Of a DNA stretch of 64,000 nucleotides, positions 34,150 through 47,364 are shown one piece after another. Source of the stretch: Glandiceps talaboti (Eukaryota > Hemichordata > Enteropneusta > Spengelidae); NCBI RefSeq assembly GCF_964340395.1, contig NC_135568.1, positions 17,919,776 through 17,983,775 on the forward strand, in the 5' to 3' direction. How positions within the stretch are numbered: the stretch's first letter is position 1; each line of letters begins with the position of its first letter. Made by a program: the position numbers and the translations under genes. Under the pieces are notes generated by a model, which saw only the letters and a program-made list of their open reading frames with translations, ran no database searches and had not been told where the DNA came from.

Positions 34150-34990
34150 GTGAAAATTGTATTTGAAAAAAGAAAGAAAAATAGAATGACTGCGATGGAA
34201 ATATTTCAAGCCCTGAGGTAGCTTACAACAGCCACTAACTGTGATACTAGGTAGTAATACTATTTAAAATGCAAATTAAATTACGCCACAGTGGTTTGAG
34301 CTGATGTGGCTACAGGGTGGCTTCGCTACACAAAGTCTTCACGAGATTGTCTTTAAAAATAAATAAACAAATAAACCTGCTTTGAGAATTTGAAGGAAAA
34401 AAAAACACTGGTTAGCCGAGGTGAAAATTTACTGTTATAATCATTCAATACAAAAAAATGTATATTCACCAACTATAATGTGACGTCATTCAGCTTATAG
34501 TCAGAAACTGCATTCAGTTTATCCTCTCTTTGTTTTATGGTAATTTTGTTTTACTCGTGAAGAGTATATTAATGCGGCAATTCTAATATATGATATTGAT
34601 ATTGGTATTTGTTTTGTTTCTTCTGTAGGGTCAATATAGGATGAACCTGAATATTTAACTGATGTCCACTTTAGATGGGTTGATTTTCAACTGAAGCAAA
34701 GTTAAAAAAATACTTTATATGTCGTAAGAGATATACACAAGATTAACGTTTTTTGTATCACCCTGTTTTTTTCTCTCGGAATAACTGTTCAAATAGTCTT
34801 AAGAAAGATAAGGTTGATAATTAGATGTTATACTCATATATTTTTCTTCGTTCAGCCTGGGAAAATACGAGTGACCTAAGGGGTCTTTTGTCACTACGAG
34901 TCCCTAGGCAAGAAGTGACAACCCTTAGGTCACGAGTATGTTTCGGCTGAATGAAGATGAATATTGGAGAATAACATAATTATACCAGCG
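34150..34990. repeat. Segmental duplication, block A left end (partner 51.30-52.07 kb)
   Basis: The 3' flank of the F5/8C gene recurs in the same orientation at 51.30 kb. Shared words include 'aaattacgccaca'/'aaattacatcaca', 'tttgagctgatgtggcta', 'ctataatgtgacgtcattca' and 'gatgaacctgaatatttaac'. At 34855-34965 a hairpin ('gtgacctaaggg' / 'cccttaggtcac') sits inside. Its partner at 51.96-52.04 kb is shortened. Confidence 0.8.
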
Positions 34991-35019
34991 CCAGTAATGC
35001 TGCTTTCACAAAAACCGGG

Positions 35020-35145
35020 GGGGGGGTCGATAGATTCTTTGTCAAACTCCCAATTTCCTTTGCCATAGCAAAAATATTGTAAGTACCCCCCTCTGCCTGG
35101 ATAACATAAATTGAAGTACCCCCCCCCCCCTCCATTGTAAATAAC
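35020..35145. repeat. G/C-tract minisatellite
   Basis: Poly-G ('ccggggggggggtc') followed by two C-tracts ('taccccc...ctgcctgg', 'taccccccccccctcc') spaced about 45 bp apart. Confidence 0.5.
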
Positions 35146-35162
35146 AGATAAACATTTTGTAC

Positions 35163-35384
35163 AATACACACACTCATACATACATACATACATACATACA
35201 TACATACATACATACATACATACATACATACATACGTACGTACGTACGTACGTACGTACATACATACATACATACATGCATGCATGCATGCATGCATGAA
35301 TGCATACATACATACATACATACATACACACACACACAAACATACATACATACATACATACATACATACATACATACATACATA
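35163..35384. repeat. Compound CATA/CGTA/CATG microsatellite
   Basis: CATA blocks interrupted by CGTA, GCAT and CA blocks over about 220 bp. Confidence 0.95.
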
Positions 35385-35389
35385 GTTAT

Positions 35390-37290
35390 CACATTACCAT
35401 CCAAGTACCCTGCCTGAAAAAACATGTCTACCAAGACATTCTCTTTGCAAAAATTAAAGCAATGTGTTTTAATTTTTTCTGTCCCTTGGGTACGTACTGA
35501 GATATTTGGGAACTTATTCCCTTTAAAACAATAATCCAACAAACATGTCATTGTCCTTTAGCTCAAGTGTTCTTGAAGTAGGCATATGATCAGCATGTCT
35601 TTAGATATTCACGTTTGACAATATTTTGTCATTATTTTAAAACTATTTCTCTATTTGTGATGATACATGGACGTGAAGGCTCCTAGTTGTTTTCTGAAGA
35701 CAAACACCTCTCTGATAAACATAAAAGAAAATTATTGCCATTACTTGATTAACAGACTGCACGTAACTGTTGCTACATGATCAGCTGTCCAACTGGGTCT
35801 TTGATTTCTGTTCAATAGTGTATTATTTCCTTGATGTGTTGCTGTTGAATGTCTTCTTATAAGTCTTCTTTCAAATGTTGATGCACATGCTATAAAAACT
35901 GTTTTGTATTGGAATGTACTCGTTCAGTCCCCTAATTGTACAGTAAAAACTGACAACTTGGACAGAATGACATTGAATAACACTATACAATGCAGTCTTG
36001 TATCTTGTTTTTGTTTGATTTAGTTGAATATACTGTCAAGCGAAAGTAAATGTACAACTCGAACAAGCAAGCCACATTTTCAAGTCACAGAATATTGCAT
36101 CAAGTGGTATATTGGTATTGATATTTACCTAGTGCATGTATTATATCTGTGTATTGTCTTCTGTCGAGGATTTTGCAAAACCGTTAGGTTTGTTCATTTA
36201 AGTTTTATCATTTGCATTTGTGACTTCCATGTGGTAGCTCTCCATCCAGATCTTGTGTATATGAAAATGTCAGTTTCACCACCACCACCACCACCACCAC
36301 CATCCTCTCCTTCAACTAATGGCATCTTACAGCTTCAACTTCATTTATTTCAATTAACAGTATGTTATATATTATATTGCAGTACAGTCCATCCTCTACG
36401 GTTGACTTAAGGCCAAGACAGTCTTATCATCGTCCCTATTGCAATAAAGCAAATATATATGTTATGCATTCATGCGTATACCATCCTATGTAATGAAATT
36501 AGGCATGACCCCAGTTTTGCTGAAAATGGTCCCACTTTTCAGGCTAAAGGGGTCTGGAGGTCCAAATTTCTCCAGGTCTTGGTTTACGAATATGTTTATT
36601 GAAGTTGTTGCAGATATTGTGCCTCAGTTCGCTACCTCATTCCCTGCAATACATTCGAGGGTAATCTTAAAAGTTGATTCATGTCAGAGTACTGTATGTA
36701 TCTATTTATTTATTCTTATATTTATGCAATGTTTAAAAGTATAAAAGTTTATTTCTCATTTTCTCTGCGATAGTTAACTTGCCGAATATCATTTGATACA
36801 CATTTAGCAGCTGGTGTTCAACTCACCATTTCTAGAAAGTATATAGCATGCCTTAGAGTTTATGTTGAAAATTTATAGTCATTTCAATAGGAGAGGAATT
36901 TTACAACTATATTTGTCAACCACTCCATTTGTTGCATGTTCCTCAAGTGACTCTTTATCATTGACGTTCTACTTTGGCAGCAGGCTGAGATATGCTTTTT
37001 TTAAATAAAAACTTCTGAGAGTTTTTTTTAAAACCAATATTGGTTTTATTACCATTATTATTATTTTACTCATTTCAATTGTCAAATCAACATGAACTGA
37101 GTTTTATGAAAGTCTTCGAAAATCTTCGAAAATAATAAATAGTCCCAGGTTAATATCAACATTAACTACTTTTGCAATTTTTATTACTTTTTTAACCGAC
37201 ATACATTTTCAAATTAAAGGTGACGCTTAGCCCTTAAACGGGCCACGCCCAAATGTTGCCTTTATGTTACAGGATTGACCCTCATCCGTC
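35390..37290. other. No gene recognised
   Basis: AT-rich sequence with a (CCA)n run at about 36280-36301. The 128-codon frame at 36024 and the 90-codon frame at 36472 have no domain, signal peptide or splice support. Confidence 0.45.
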
Positions 37291-37294
37291 CATA

Positions 37295-37545
<251 letters not shown>

Positions 37546-37569
37546 ATGTCTGGCTGTCCTTTGATCGAT

Positions 37570-38075
37570 CTGTCCAGCGAAGGACAGGCATATCTGAACT
37601 ATATTTCAACCAAATCTCGTATATGTATAATGGGAAATATGCACGTTACTTATTTTAATAATTTTGTGAAGTTGACATTTCAGGCTAAATAGAGACCACT
37701 TTTGTTGTGAATTTGTACCCAATACCTCAAATCGTTTATAACATACATACACTATTTCAGTGTCTACCACCTACTACATGGTAAATCAATACTTTACCAT
37801 AGCTTTGTTGTGCTCTTGTCCAAACAGAATGACATATTACAACGTGTCGTCATAAATTTAAATTGTACCCACTCTCCTAACGTTATTCGTGGCGCTCTGT
37901 GTTTCACTTAGTAGAGCGCCCTCCCCAGGTGTGTTTTCCTTAAACTCTCGGTGTTTGGCTTATTTATGTATTGACAAATATTATATTTGGTGGTGTAAAA
38001 GTAGTCATGCTACTTCTCATAACATTTTCCCTATCAGTTTATTGCCAGAAATTTTCAGCTATTTTCAGACAATGT
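37570..38075. repeat. Duplicated segment found inverted in block B
   Basis: 37.60-37.77 kb ('gtgaagttgacatttcaggc', 'caatacctcaaat') matches the reverse complement of 54.13-54.38 kb. 37.77-38.07 kb ('ggtaaatcaatactttacca', 'ccaaacagaatgacatatta', 'aaactctcggtgtttgg') matches the reverse complement of 52.33-52.66 kb. No coding frame is conserved between the copies. Confidence 0.7.
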
Positions 38076-38324
38076 AAATGTCACAAGATCATATAGATCA
38101 TTCAGTAATTGACATTATACGATATGCACGACCCAAGTTGAGGAAACATATGGAATATATACAGTGGTCATTCTACGTCGCAAAACACCCTCCTATGTCA
38201 AGACAACTAAACGCGTATGACCGTCACTGGTTCTACTGTGTTTGAAATATGATTCAAACTCTTCAAAATTGCCATTACTTTTCACGATGTTTCTTTGATA
38301 TTAGGCTGTATTCACAAAAACTTG

Positions 38325-39520
38325 TGGTGGGGGGGGGGGGGTTGAGGGTATCTGAAAATATAATGTGGTACATAGGGGTACCTGAAAAATAATTTGACTC
38401 CATGACTCTTCATACATGGGAAAATTAAGCTTTTAATACTTGGTCAGCCTTTTTCAATAATTACGACAACAAAAGCACCAACGTCGTTAAAAATTCACAC
38501 ATGTAACAAATAATTGTTTGATTTTAAAATCCTTCAAAGTGCATCCCTGGAGGTTTTTTTACTCTGAAAAGTCAATTTTGAGACTATTCAGACACTTTCA
38601 GACAATAATTTCCAAGATGTAAAAAGCAACTACATAGGGTTGATGGATTTATGAAATATAGTTTGATAGCATCTTGACATTAAGAGGTATTTGTATAGTA
38701 ATTTTAGACTTGGCAAACATTTCACATCTTTAAAAGATAATATCTCAAATTAGCATAGGGTGGAAATCTTTAAGAAAGGTTTAATACCATTATGACACTG
38801 ACAAAGTTGGTGCATCTGATGTTTGGTTGAGTGCATGAGTGACCTCTGGGGGTGAGAGAGTCCTTGGGGTTTTCCCCTAGCAGATGTGGAGTTTTTGTTT
38901 CTATTAAAAGCAATTTTTAGTTTATTCATAACCTTTGAGGTAATATTTCCAAGCTTTGAAAAGCTAACATAAATGTAAGTTTTAAATGAGTTTCCCATGT
39001 CACATAAAATGGACCTGTAACATTGTTATAGGGGCATTACTATTGCATGTATAGTAAAGTCACCTGTATGTTAGAGAATTTTAGGTGGTCATACCTAATG
39101 TATAATAGAATCTGATGAAATGTGGTGATTTGAAATAGAAAGTGTATTAATCCATTCTGACAAGTTCATACTGAAGAGTAGAACTTTATTTTATAAACTA
39201 TCTATGACGATTACCATTACGAAACGTTCAATTTCACCTTTGCCTAAAGTGCAATATAAGTGAAGCATTCATTGTGAAACTGCCAAGCACTTACATAACA
39301 TTTCTGTAACTAGTGTGGTAGCTAGGTAATACATGTATATGTATATGTATAGTTATGTTTGAACTCTTATGTGAAGTAAATATTAAAGAACTGATGTAAG
39401 AGACAGGGACAAAAACAAATATTTACAAGTACCACATTTCACACAAGGCTATATGCCATTGTAGAAAGATATTTTTTGACTCCATCACAATCCAAAACAC
39501 AATGACCCCCCTATCCACAT
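38325..39520. repeat. Long diverged duplication, copy 2 (partner 2.13-3.33 kb)
   Basis: Same orientation and order as copy 1, from a poly-G tract at 38329-38341 through 'agacactttcagacaata', 'cccctagcagatg', 'ggtggtcataccta' and 'catactgaagagtagaac' to 'gccattgtagaaag'. Only one of the two internal repeats of copy 1 is present. Non-coding. Confidence 0.65.
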
Positions 39521-39524
39521 ATCC

Positions 39525-41135
39525 TCTGTCATTACCGCAGCCCTCGACAGAACATCTGTATCCACCAGGCATTTCCAATGAACTAGTTTAGGTATTAATT
39601 ATTCCAACTGCATTTATAAGAGATTCAACAATATTTGATGTTGTTGTTATTCACAGTACATTTGTAAGTATATTTGAATTTGAATACCACACACATAGGA
39701 ATTCTAAAATTTCGGGGGGGGGGATTGCTCTCTACTATCTATAAACAGCTTGCAAATGCAAATGCAAGAAAACGAAAAGTTATTGACAACTGGCAATATT
39801 ACATACATTGATGGTGATGTTCATCCGTGCAGTGTGTTACAGCTGTACACTCTGGCTACTATCTTTGAGTTTTCTCCACATTAGTTTTCATTTTAAATTT
39901 TTGATGATTGACTTTTCAAGTTCAATTATTTGTCAAAGTTGGCGAAAACATTCAGATCGTCAGCAATTGATAATTTATAGTAAATGTAGCTAGCCGTGAT
40001 GAAGGGTATGCAATGTGTCATTACTAAAAAAATAAAAATACATGCTGCAGCTGAAATAAGCTTTTGATATGAAAATAGTGTACAATACCTTCTAACGCAT
40101 TAAAACAAGTTACTATATCTTTCTATCATGAAATACGATGGACAAATTACGAAATTTGAAGAGAAATGAGCGAGCGGTGACTACGTGAACTACCTGTTTG
40201 TCGTCTGTATAATTTTAACAAAAAAGCGCGCCATTGACGGCGTAAAAACATCATAAACAAATAGTTCACCTTTAGGTGGTTTACCAAATTTAACACATAA
40301 AATGCAATTTAAAAAAATTAGTAAATAAAGGAAAAGCAAAGTAAGTAAAAAGCCTTTAGATCTTAGAGCCGTTGACCCTACGAATGGTAGTTTGAAATGT
40401 ACTGCATGTTAAAATATATCATTGTCTAAACACTACATTAAACATCCCAATGTCACGTCATGTCTTATTTGAAGTGTTTCTGCATATGTCGAAATATCGT
40501 ATTGTCATTGGATAAAAATAGCTACATCTTCATTTGCATATATCAAGATAGTTATTTTATTGTATTTACCTTGTCAACATGATTAATCTTTGCGTGGAAA
40601 CATCATTTATTTCATTATAAATCAGTTGTACTTGGTGTAAAAGGCTATTGATCACTATTTCAGTGTTCCTCAGTTATAAATCATTCATCACGCTCCATTC
40701 TCACACACCGGAGCTAGCTGTTATTTCTTCTGCAACACTGCGAAGTAACGTCTTGGAGGTACGTCGTGGACGGTGGCGTCAAAAAAGCTATGGTTTACGA
40801 TGATGTCAAGCTCTCTCTAGAGCACTTTTGATGAAATACTTTACATTAGTAATAGAATGCCATCATCACAGGTTCCCAGACCCTCAAACTGATTTGAAAT
40901 TAAGATATCCCCTTTATAAAGAAGCAATTTGTCTAAATAATGAATGTATCGACCAATATGATCGCTATGTACAAACGGTTATCGGCAGCTAGGCAGCGGA
41001 CTTGTTCACCAGACCGATATTCTTAGTTGTTCACATGACTCAAAATTAAAAACATGTGACAAAAGAAAAGAATCAACATGCGTGAAAGTTGAAAGGAACG
41101 CCATGAAGATTATGACCAGATTTAACCTTCTAATA
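39525..41135. other. No gene recognised; part of duplicated block A
   Basis: About 40.27-40.65 kb ('actgcatgttaaaata', 'ctttgcgtggaaa', 'atcagttgtact') matches 52.92-53.19 kb in the same orientation. The rest is AT-rich with no exon-like frame. Confidence 0.5.
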
Positions 41136-41625
41136 TTATAATAGATTGCAAACTGTACTTCACGTTCAAACCAACGTTAGTAGCTCTTAATCTTCAAATC
41201 ATTAAGATATCCTACTGAACTATGTTTGCCAACCAACTGGTACAGGTGTTTCTAGGTATTCAGATACGTTCTGAAAATGATATTCGTGATGTATAGTTTT
41301 CAGGTTCTAACTAAAGCAAATTAAATTAAATTAAATCAAATCAATTTAATACATTACCATTACTTAGAATTAAAAGGAAAATAAAACAAAAAACGCCCCC
41401 CCCCCAAAAAAAAAAAAGAAAGAAAGAAAAAAAGTCGACTACAAAATATGTTAGTGTATTCGCATAAACACCCAATCTGACATAGGTATTACTGATAAAT
41501 TGCTTTCGCTTTTGACGGTCTACAAAAATAATCGTGCACCTGCTCGCTTGACGTACGATAGATATGTATATTTAAATTTATACAATTCTTTTAGGCTACG
41601 TGTATGTAGAAGCAAAGTTTAGTTA

Positions 41626-41631
41626 TTTATT
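41626..41631 (-). terminator. Candidate polyadenylation signal of PAN gene A
   Basis: AATAAA on the minus strand, about 157 nt beyond the stop codon. In duplicate B the same place reads 'agttatttctttatg', so the hexamer is lost. Confidence 0.35.
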
Positions 41632-41787
41632 AATGAATTGAAAGGCAAATTACAAGTTACGAAAATAATATTAGTCCATTCCGCCACTAAATGGACCTTT
41701 AACTTCGTCTCTGATCGAAAGGTTTGGTGTCAGGAAGTGATGACTTTGTGTTTGAAAGTATGAATCATCGTTGGATGTACATCTTAA

Positions 41788-42032
41788 TTATGTCTGAGGT
41801 TTTACACCAGAATCGATCCCGTTGGCAGGAGTTTGGCTTGGGACACCATTTTTCAACCAACAGCTTCCAACGTATTCATTGCCGAGTGATTCATCTTTTA
41901 CGTATGCCCATGCGTAACAGTCAGGATTTGATAAACATGAAAGACAACACATCTCAGAACTGGCAACTATGTTTTGTGTTCCATCATTCATGTCAGAACC
42001 GGTCCTATCAGTGTTAATATCCACTGGACAAA
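41788..42032 (-). CDS. PAN gene A, exon 3: second apple-like domain and stop
   Basis: Acceptor on the minus strand 'tttattacacag'. The 245-nt exon completes a Val codon from exon 2 and reads VCPVDINTD, NIVASSEMCCLSC, NPDCYAWAYVKDE, GSCWLKNGVPS and DSGVKPQT, then TAA. The CC..C....C.A..Y......CWLK...SG pattern is that of PAN/apple domains. Its product joins an N-terminal PAN domain in the same secreted protein. The exon is the best conserved part between copies A and B: same length, about 70 of 81 residues identical. Confidence 0.9.
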
Positions 42033-42379
42033 CTGTGTAATAAAGCAATAATTTTATATCAGTTTCATGTTGCACGTCAATATCAATATCAACAAAACTG
42101 TGTACAGTAAGTTATCACAATTCAGGTATGGGGTTGCATTGGAATCATCTTGAAGTTCATCTCTATCTCTATTTGTCTGCGCACATATATGTTTACCTGC
42201 CAAGTAACTACGTACCACGTTTGCAATCTCTTAGTGAGAGGTGAATGTTACTGCCCTATATAATGATGTGTGGTGTACTTAACATATTAAGTTATTTCTA
42301 CAATCACCAACACTCATTTCGCAACTGAATAAGTAACGTAATCTACAAACAGCTGATCTGTTTTAGTGATGTGTGCTTG

Positions 42380-42383
42380 TGCT

Positions 42384-42425
<42 letters not shown>

Positions 42426-42905
42426 CATCTGTATATGTGTGTGTTTGTGTCATAGTTTTCTTAATTCAGACGAGACTTGGTAAAGATTTTGTACGGTAAT
42501 GGATAGAACTGGTAAGGTTTCAGTAAAAATGCTATTAGATATTTGCAGAAATAACGATTTATGTAATTAGACTGGTCTTAATAATTAAGTGCATTCTTTG
42601 ATTTTCATTAAATGTTGCGACTATATTACTGAACACAGTGACTGAATACATACCACATGTGTCATATAAAGTTTGTTGATGTAGCGATATATCTTAATAA
42701 TTAATTCGAATTATTAATGACTTTCAGTAATTTGGCATATCTATGAAGTGTGCAAGCTTCCATAGTTTGGTACACTTATATTTGCCCATTATTGGGTATA
42801 TCATGTATGATAGCTATTGTTGAGAATTTTGCATTCAACAATTAATGTGTGTATGGACAAACATCTAAAGGCTTTGCCTTATGGAAGGTATTCAATTATA
42901 TAACT
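42380..42905 (+). mobile_element. Microsatellite-bearing dispersed element inside PAN gene A intron 2
   Basis: A TGTC array at 42390-42424, then 'gtgtcatagttttctta', two ~145-bp-type units ('ataattaagtgc', 'attaatgactttcagtaatt') and the 3' end 'tgccttatggaagg' near 42885. It lies in the intron between exons 3 and 2 of the minus-strand PAN gene. Duplicate B lacks it, so it was inserted after the duplication or lost from B. Confidence 0.55.
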
Positions 42906-43829
42906 AATTTTTACTAATTTACTATTCAGGGTTAAATTAAAGGAATACATGCTAAGTTTCTAAACGTTTTACTCCAAAGTAAATACGTACCACCTAAAAT
43001 ACGCTCTTTTAGTGAAACGTGAATGCCAAGGGTTGCCTTCTATGACATTACAGTTGATTGTATAGCAGGGATTTCCCTACATTTCTATACGTAGAATAAA
43101 TTACGTCATTGTATTGTTTGTAAGTTCTATCTTAATACTTGAGTCAGTCGGTCAGTTGCAAATGATTGCTAGTTACACTTTAGTAAGTATGTTGCAATTA
43201 TATGTTAATATGCAATGAGAATTACACCCAAAACAGTATAAGCTCGACTTGTGTCATTTTAATTCCACTACACTATAACTGACTGATAATAACTTATTCA
43301 ACATACTCGTCTAATAGCTCCAAATTTTAGTTTGATGAACAATGAACACATTATTAACATTTCATATGTTGGCTCATATATTTCTTTGATAAATCAGTGG
43401 ATAGCATGACAAAGATTCGATGCAAAATGAACTTTGACAGTTTGATAGAGTAATGTACAAATAGCAAGTTATTAAAGTACACAATCATTCAAAATTCAAA
43501 TAAAAGGTGAAGTAAATACAATTATAGTTTGACATTGATACAAATGTGTGTATGGTGAAGCCGTTACCTAATAAATGTAATGGTAATTTAATACCAAACC
43601 AAGCATTTATTATCACTTATTGATGTCAGATAAAATCGAACTCTCAAAGCATACGGCACACTACAACTGTTGCTAGTAGCAACGATTTCATATTACGCTA
43701 TTTTGTACTCAGCCTTTTGTGTAAGCCAGATATGATTTCCATTAATGCATTGAAAAATAATACTGTGAATTAAGCTTGCCGTAAGGAGGACCGTTTTGTA
43801 TCGGGCATTAAATCCTTCGATTACTATTA

Positions 43830-43920
43830 ACGATAAACGACATTGGTTTATTTCTAGAAAAGGAAGGTAGATTCTAATCATTTATTTATAGAAAAGAAAG
43901 GTAGAATCTAATCACTGATT
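43830..43920. repeat. ~36-bp tandem duplication in intron 2
   Basis: 'tagaaaaggaaggtagattc' and 'tagaaaagaaaggtagaatc', each followed by 'taatca', are spaced about 36 bp apart. The pair is also present at 56.19-56.27 kb, so it predates the segmental duplication. Confidence 0.75.
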
Positions 43921-44190
43921 TTAACATCGATCATATTTGTTATATATGCTGTTCGTCTAGTTGGTAATCTAATGGATGGTAAGCGTAAGATACACTTTTT
44001 TTTAAAGATTCCAGTGCAAGAAGATGTCGTTTCCCCTGTCCTGTGATTTGTTCATTTGCACACGATCGTTACATAAAGTCTGTAAGAATAAAAGGGCAGA
44101 CACAGACTCAAACACACAACGCATGCACTAAATAATACACGTCTAATACCTCACCCGCACACCTCCCCCCCCCGCTCGCTCGCGTAGTCA

Positions 44191-44392
44191 CCCACTCACT
44201 CACTCACTCACTCACTCACGTCAGTATGTATGTATGTATGTATGTATGCATGCATGTATGCATGTATGTATGTATGTATGTATGTATGTATGTATGTACA
44301 TGTATGTATGTATGTATGTATGTATGTATGTATGTATGTATGTATGCATGTATGTATGCATGTATGTATGTATGTATGTATGTATGTATGTA
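44191..44392. repeat. (CACT)n and (TGTA)n/(TGCA) microsatellites in intron
   Basis: About seven CACT units, then about 165 bp of TGTA with scattered TGCA variants. Partner position in copy B: a much shorter (TGTA)n at 55963-56004. Confidence 0.95.
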
Positions 44393-44633
44393 CTTCTACG
44401 TCAGTATTCATAATTAAAGTATAAAAATAATATAGACACATTATTATACCATAGACTACACACCCATGTCCACCCACCTTAAACATAACAGTTGATTTTG
44501 CTTGTGAATTTTTGGTGTTAACGTTTCATGAGATAGTACGTTACCTGTGTTGAAAATACGCAATTATCAATACACTATTCATAAGAATAATAAAAGTGAC
44601 TATACAGAATAAAATATAGATTTTAGTACATAC

Positions 44634-44703
44634 CTGGCCGTATTGGATCACATTTCGTTTGAATATTCTCTTGAGTACAGTGTTCCTCGTAGGTAAACTT
44701 AGA
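44634..44703 (-). CDS. PAN gene A, exon 2: short linker exon
   Basis: 70 nt between 'attattcacag|' and 'CCAG|gtatgta' on the minus strand. It reads SKFTYEEHCTQENIQTKC then DPIRP, with two cysteines, and is in phase 0 at the start and phase 1 at the end, exactly fitting exons 1 and 3. The exon and both splice sites are preserved at 56438-56507. Confidence 0.85.
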
Positions 44704-44925
44704 CTGTGAATAATAGATGAAGAATAGAAATTATCATCAAATTGTCTTTGCATTTCAAGTATATATTAATAAAGTAACAAGGCATCTGGTTACCGGCGGT
44801 AGCATTTTATCTCCAATTGCCTTTGTCATAGTATAGTATGTAAATGTGCACTGTGATCACATCTCCCTTAGTTTAATTCGTTGTGATTACTCCCCCCTAG
44901 TAATCTTTTCGCTGTTATTAGCAAG

Positions 44926-44995
44926 CGAGTGAGTGAGTGAGTGAGTGTGTGTGTGTGTGTATGTGTGTGTATGTGTGTGTGTGTGTGTGTGTGTG
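44926..44995. repeat. (GTGA)n(GT)n microsatellite in intron 1
   Basis: GTGA units followed by GT with two AT interruptions. At the matching place in copy B the array is (GA)n (56722-56814). Confidence 0.95.
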
Positions 44996-45304
44996 ACGTG
45001 GTTGCACCAGCTTCACATATATTTTCAAAAATGACGTTCGACACAGGTAGATATACATTTTGGCAGGGAGACTTCATTTTACAAAAGAATAGTTTAAAAC
45101 TGTATCAAAGGTTTCTAGAAAGACTATCACCAAACGAGTATAACGTGTACATACAATGTATGAATGTATTGTTAATATTCTTTAATACTAAAGGGTGACT
45201 TTTATGACCTTGTCGTCAGGATATGGTGTGACATGTTTGATACAATGGAATAGATATGACATAGAAATAAATCGTACAACAAAGAGATGTAATCTTTATC
45301 TTAC

Positions 45305-45709
45305 CTCGTTTTGGTGTTCATGTAAATTTTTACAAAATCCAAAATAAGACACTCTTACATCATCAACTACATCATCCGGAAAGGTATACAATGTCCCATT
45401 GTTGAGTTCACATACGTTGTTTCGTTTGTAGTAGTTGAAAGATTGGCACCCAGTTGAAAGGTCACACTGTCTTCTACATTCAGCAACACACCATATTGGA
45501 AATGACTCCATAGTGTGTCCAGCTAGTCGGTGATTTCTCAGTCTGAGATAGTTGACTGTTGATTGGTTTTCATGATGGCTACCACATGTAGAACACATTA
45601 TCACTACTTGGTAGTTTAACACCATAATAATACAGTAACTGATTGCAGCGACTTTTGCCATCGGATTCATACCTGCTGTGATCGACATGAATCTACAGTA
45701 TATACCCAT
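45305..45709 (-). CDS. PAN gene A, exon 1: signal peptide and first PAN/apple domain
   Basis: ATG at 45709, with further Met codons at residues 8, 14 and 17. The Met-8 or Met-17 start may be preferred, because copy B has a stop upstream of Met 8. A hydrophobic signal peptide follows (VAAISYCIIMVLNYQVVIMC). Then a PAN/apple-like domain: CGSHHEN, CVAECRRQCDLSTGCQSFNY, NNVCELNNGT, then a beta-rich tail VRVSYF. Donor CGAG|gtaaga, phase 0. Together with exons 2 and 3 the gene encodes about 239 residues, a small secreted two-PAN protein of unknown partner. Domain order and exon phase resemble the gene starting at 6.17 kb. Confidence 0.9.
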
Positions 45710-46104
45710 TCAAATATTATTGCGACACAGACATATATAACATTAACATTCACTAAGTCATCGGCCACCGCCTTGCAAATGAAAAGCTCACACGAGAGTT
45801 ATTAATATGACCGGAATAATCACGTACAACTTCGGCCAAGTCATGACTAGACCGTCTTGTATGAATATGAGCTGAACAGAGATATGATTGTATGCTTAGA
45901 ATTCTAAGTGTATGATTAAAACACCATTAATACAAATAAAGAAAACATGGAAAACACACGAAGAAAATGTGGAATGACCCACAATGCATTGGCTGTCAAC
46001 CTGCATTAATATACACAGTAGGGCGATGGTATGTCATTGAGTGACGTTCATATGAAGTTAATTGAACCCTTTTTAGGTTACAAATGTGTTTATACAGCTT
46101 AATG

Positions 46105-47319
46105 ATGACATGGCAAATATACAGAGACTAGACAGTTTTCTAATACTGCATACACACCAACTTATTAGTCGTATGTAGTATTGTATCAGGAAAAAGTATC
46201 ATTTATATCGAAGCTGTCAAATAATTTTGTGAGATTTGGGACACAACATTTACTTTAAGTGTTGTCAATGAAACAGCAAAGGAAAGTTCTGCCATGTCAC
46301 AAGTCGGTAAATCATCTGTTGAATCTATGTTGAATAAAATAAGTAGCCAGGCTTCATCAAAAATGAAGATATTCATTCAAATTCAATGCGCCTGCAAATG
46401 TAACACGTTTCAATAAAGTCTGCCCGATGTTGAATTTTGCAAGGCGGCGATTAATAGTGTTCAATGGATAAATGATATAGCTGTATATATGTATTTGCCA
46501 TGATAACGCGGCAGCTGTAGCCTAAACACAATTGCATCTTAAGGGTAGTAGCCGATAGAACACTCCCTCTTTTATACAGCTACTTGTAACATACCTCGTT
46601 ATAACTGTCTGTTTAACCATTTAAAGAAAGAAGTACCATTACTTGTTGAATTTCACAAAGTGGGAGAAGACAGTAGTCACATGATATTATTTGATGAATT
46701 TATCATTATAAAAGTAGTTTACTGTTTTTAGCCGACAAATAACACAAAACTTGTAAATTTTGAGACGTATATTTCCGTAACGTAATTTCAGAAACGTACA
46801 AAAGTCATTCCCACGTCATAATAAAGGACATTTTAACTTTGCAATTTTGTAGCAGTTGTATGTATCCAAACATCTAACGATACCAGTTAATTATTCGCTT
46901 ATGACAAACATGGCATTTATAGGGTAAGGTTGCTTTCAGTATTTACAAGGAGGTGGAGGAATCGGGGGTGGGGGGTGGGGGGTGGGTGGGTAACATTTTA
47001 CAAACCTGTTCTTTGGAGGGTCATATTTTGCATTACAATATTTGGGGGAGGGTCACATTTTACAATCTGTAGTTTTGTGTCCAAAATGACGATTCAATTA
47101 TTGTCAATTTGTTTTGTGTGTTTTGAGATGTAAAAGTGAGATGAGCACTCAACATTTATTTTTACAAGTACTTTACATGCCAAAATACAAAAATAAAAAT
47201 ACATACATTGTAAGAAAATTGTTTAATAAAACGATGCATTTTGTTGAGTGTACCATCTCCCCTTATCACTCCCAATGTACATGAATACTGTTGTTAAAAT
47301 GTGATGGGGATGGTAGCAG

Positions 47320-47364
<45 letters not shown>

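Larger units (their letters stand above)
41140..46100. repeat. Segmental duplication, block A right part (partner 54.82-57.96 kb)
   Basis: The whole PAN gene, its introns and about 400 bp upstream recur in the same orientation at 54.82-57.96 kb. Flank words conserved include 'caaccaacgttagt', 'tcgaaaggtttggtgtcagg', 'gcttagaattctaagtgtat' and 'acccacaatgcattgg'. Block A is longer, mainly through the intronic microsatellite and mobile element. Confidence 0.88.

Noticed and set aside
36024-36410. 128-codon frame with Pro run
   Set aside because: The Pro run comes from a (CCA)n microsatellite; the rest has no domain and no splice support.
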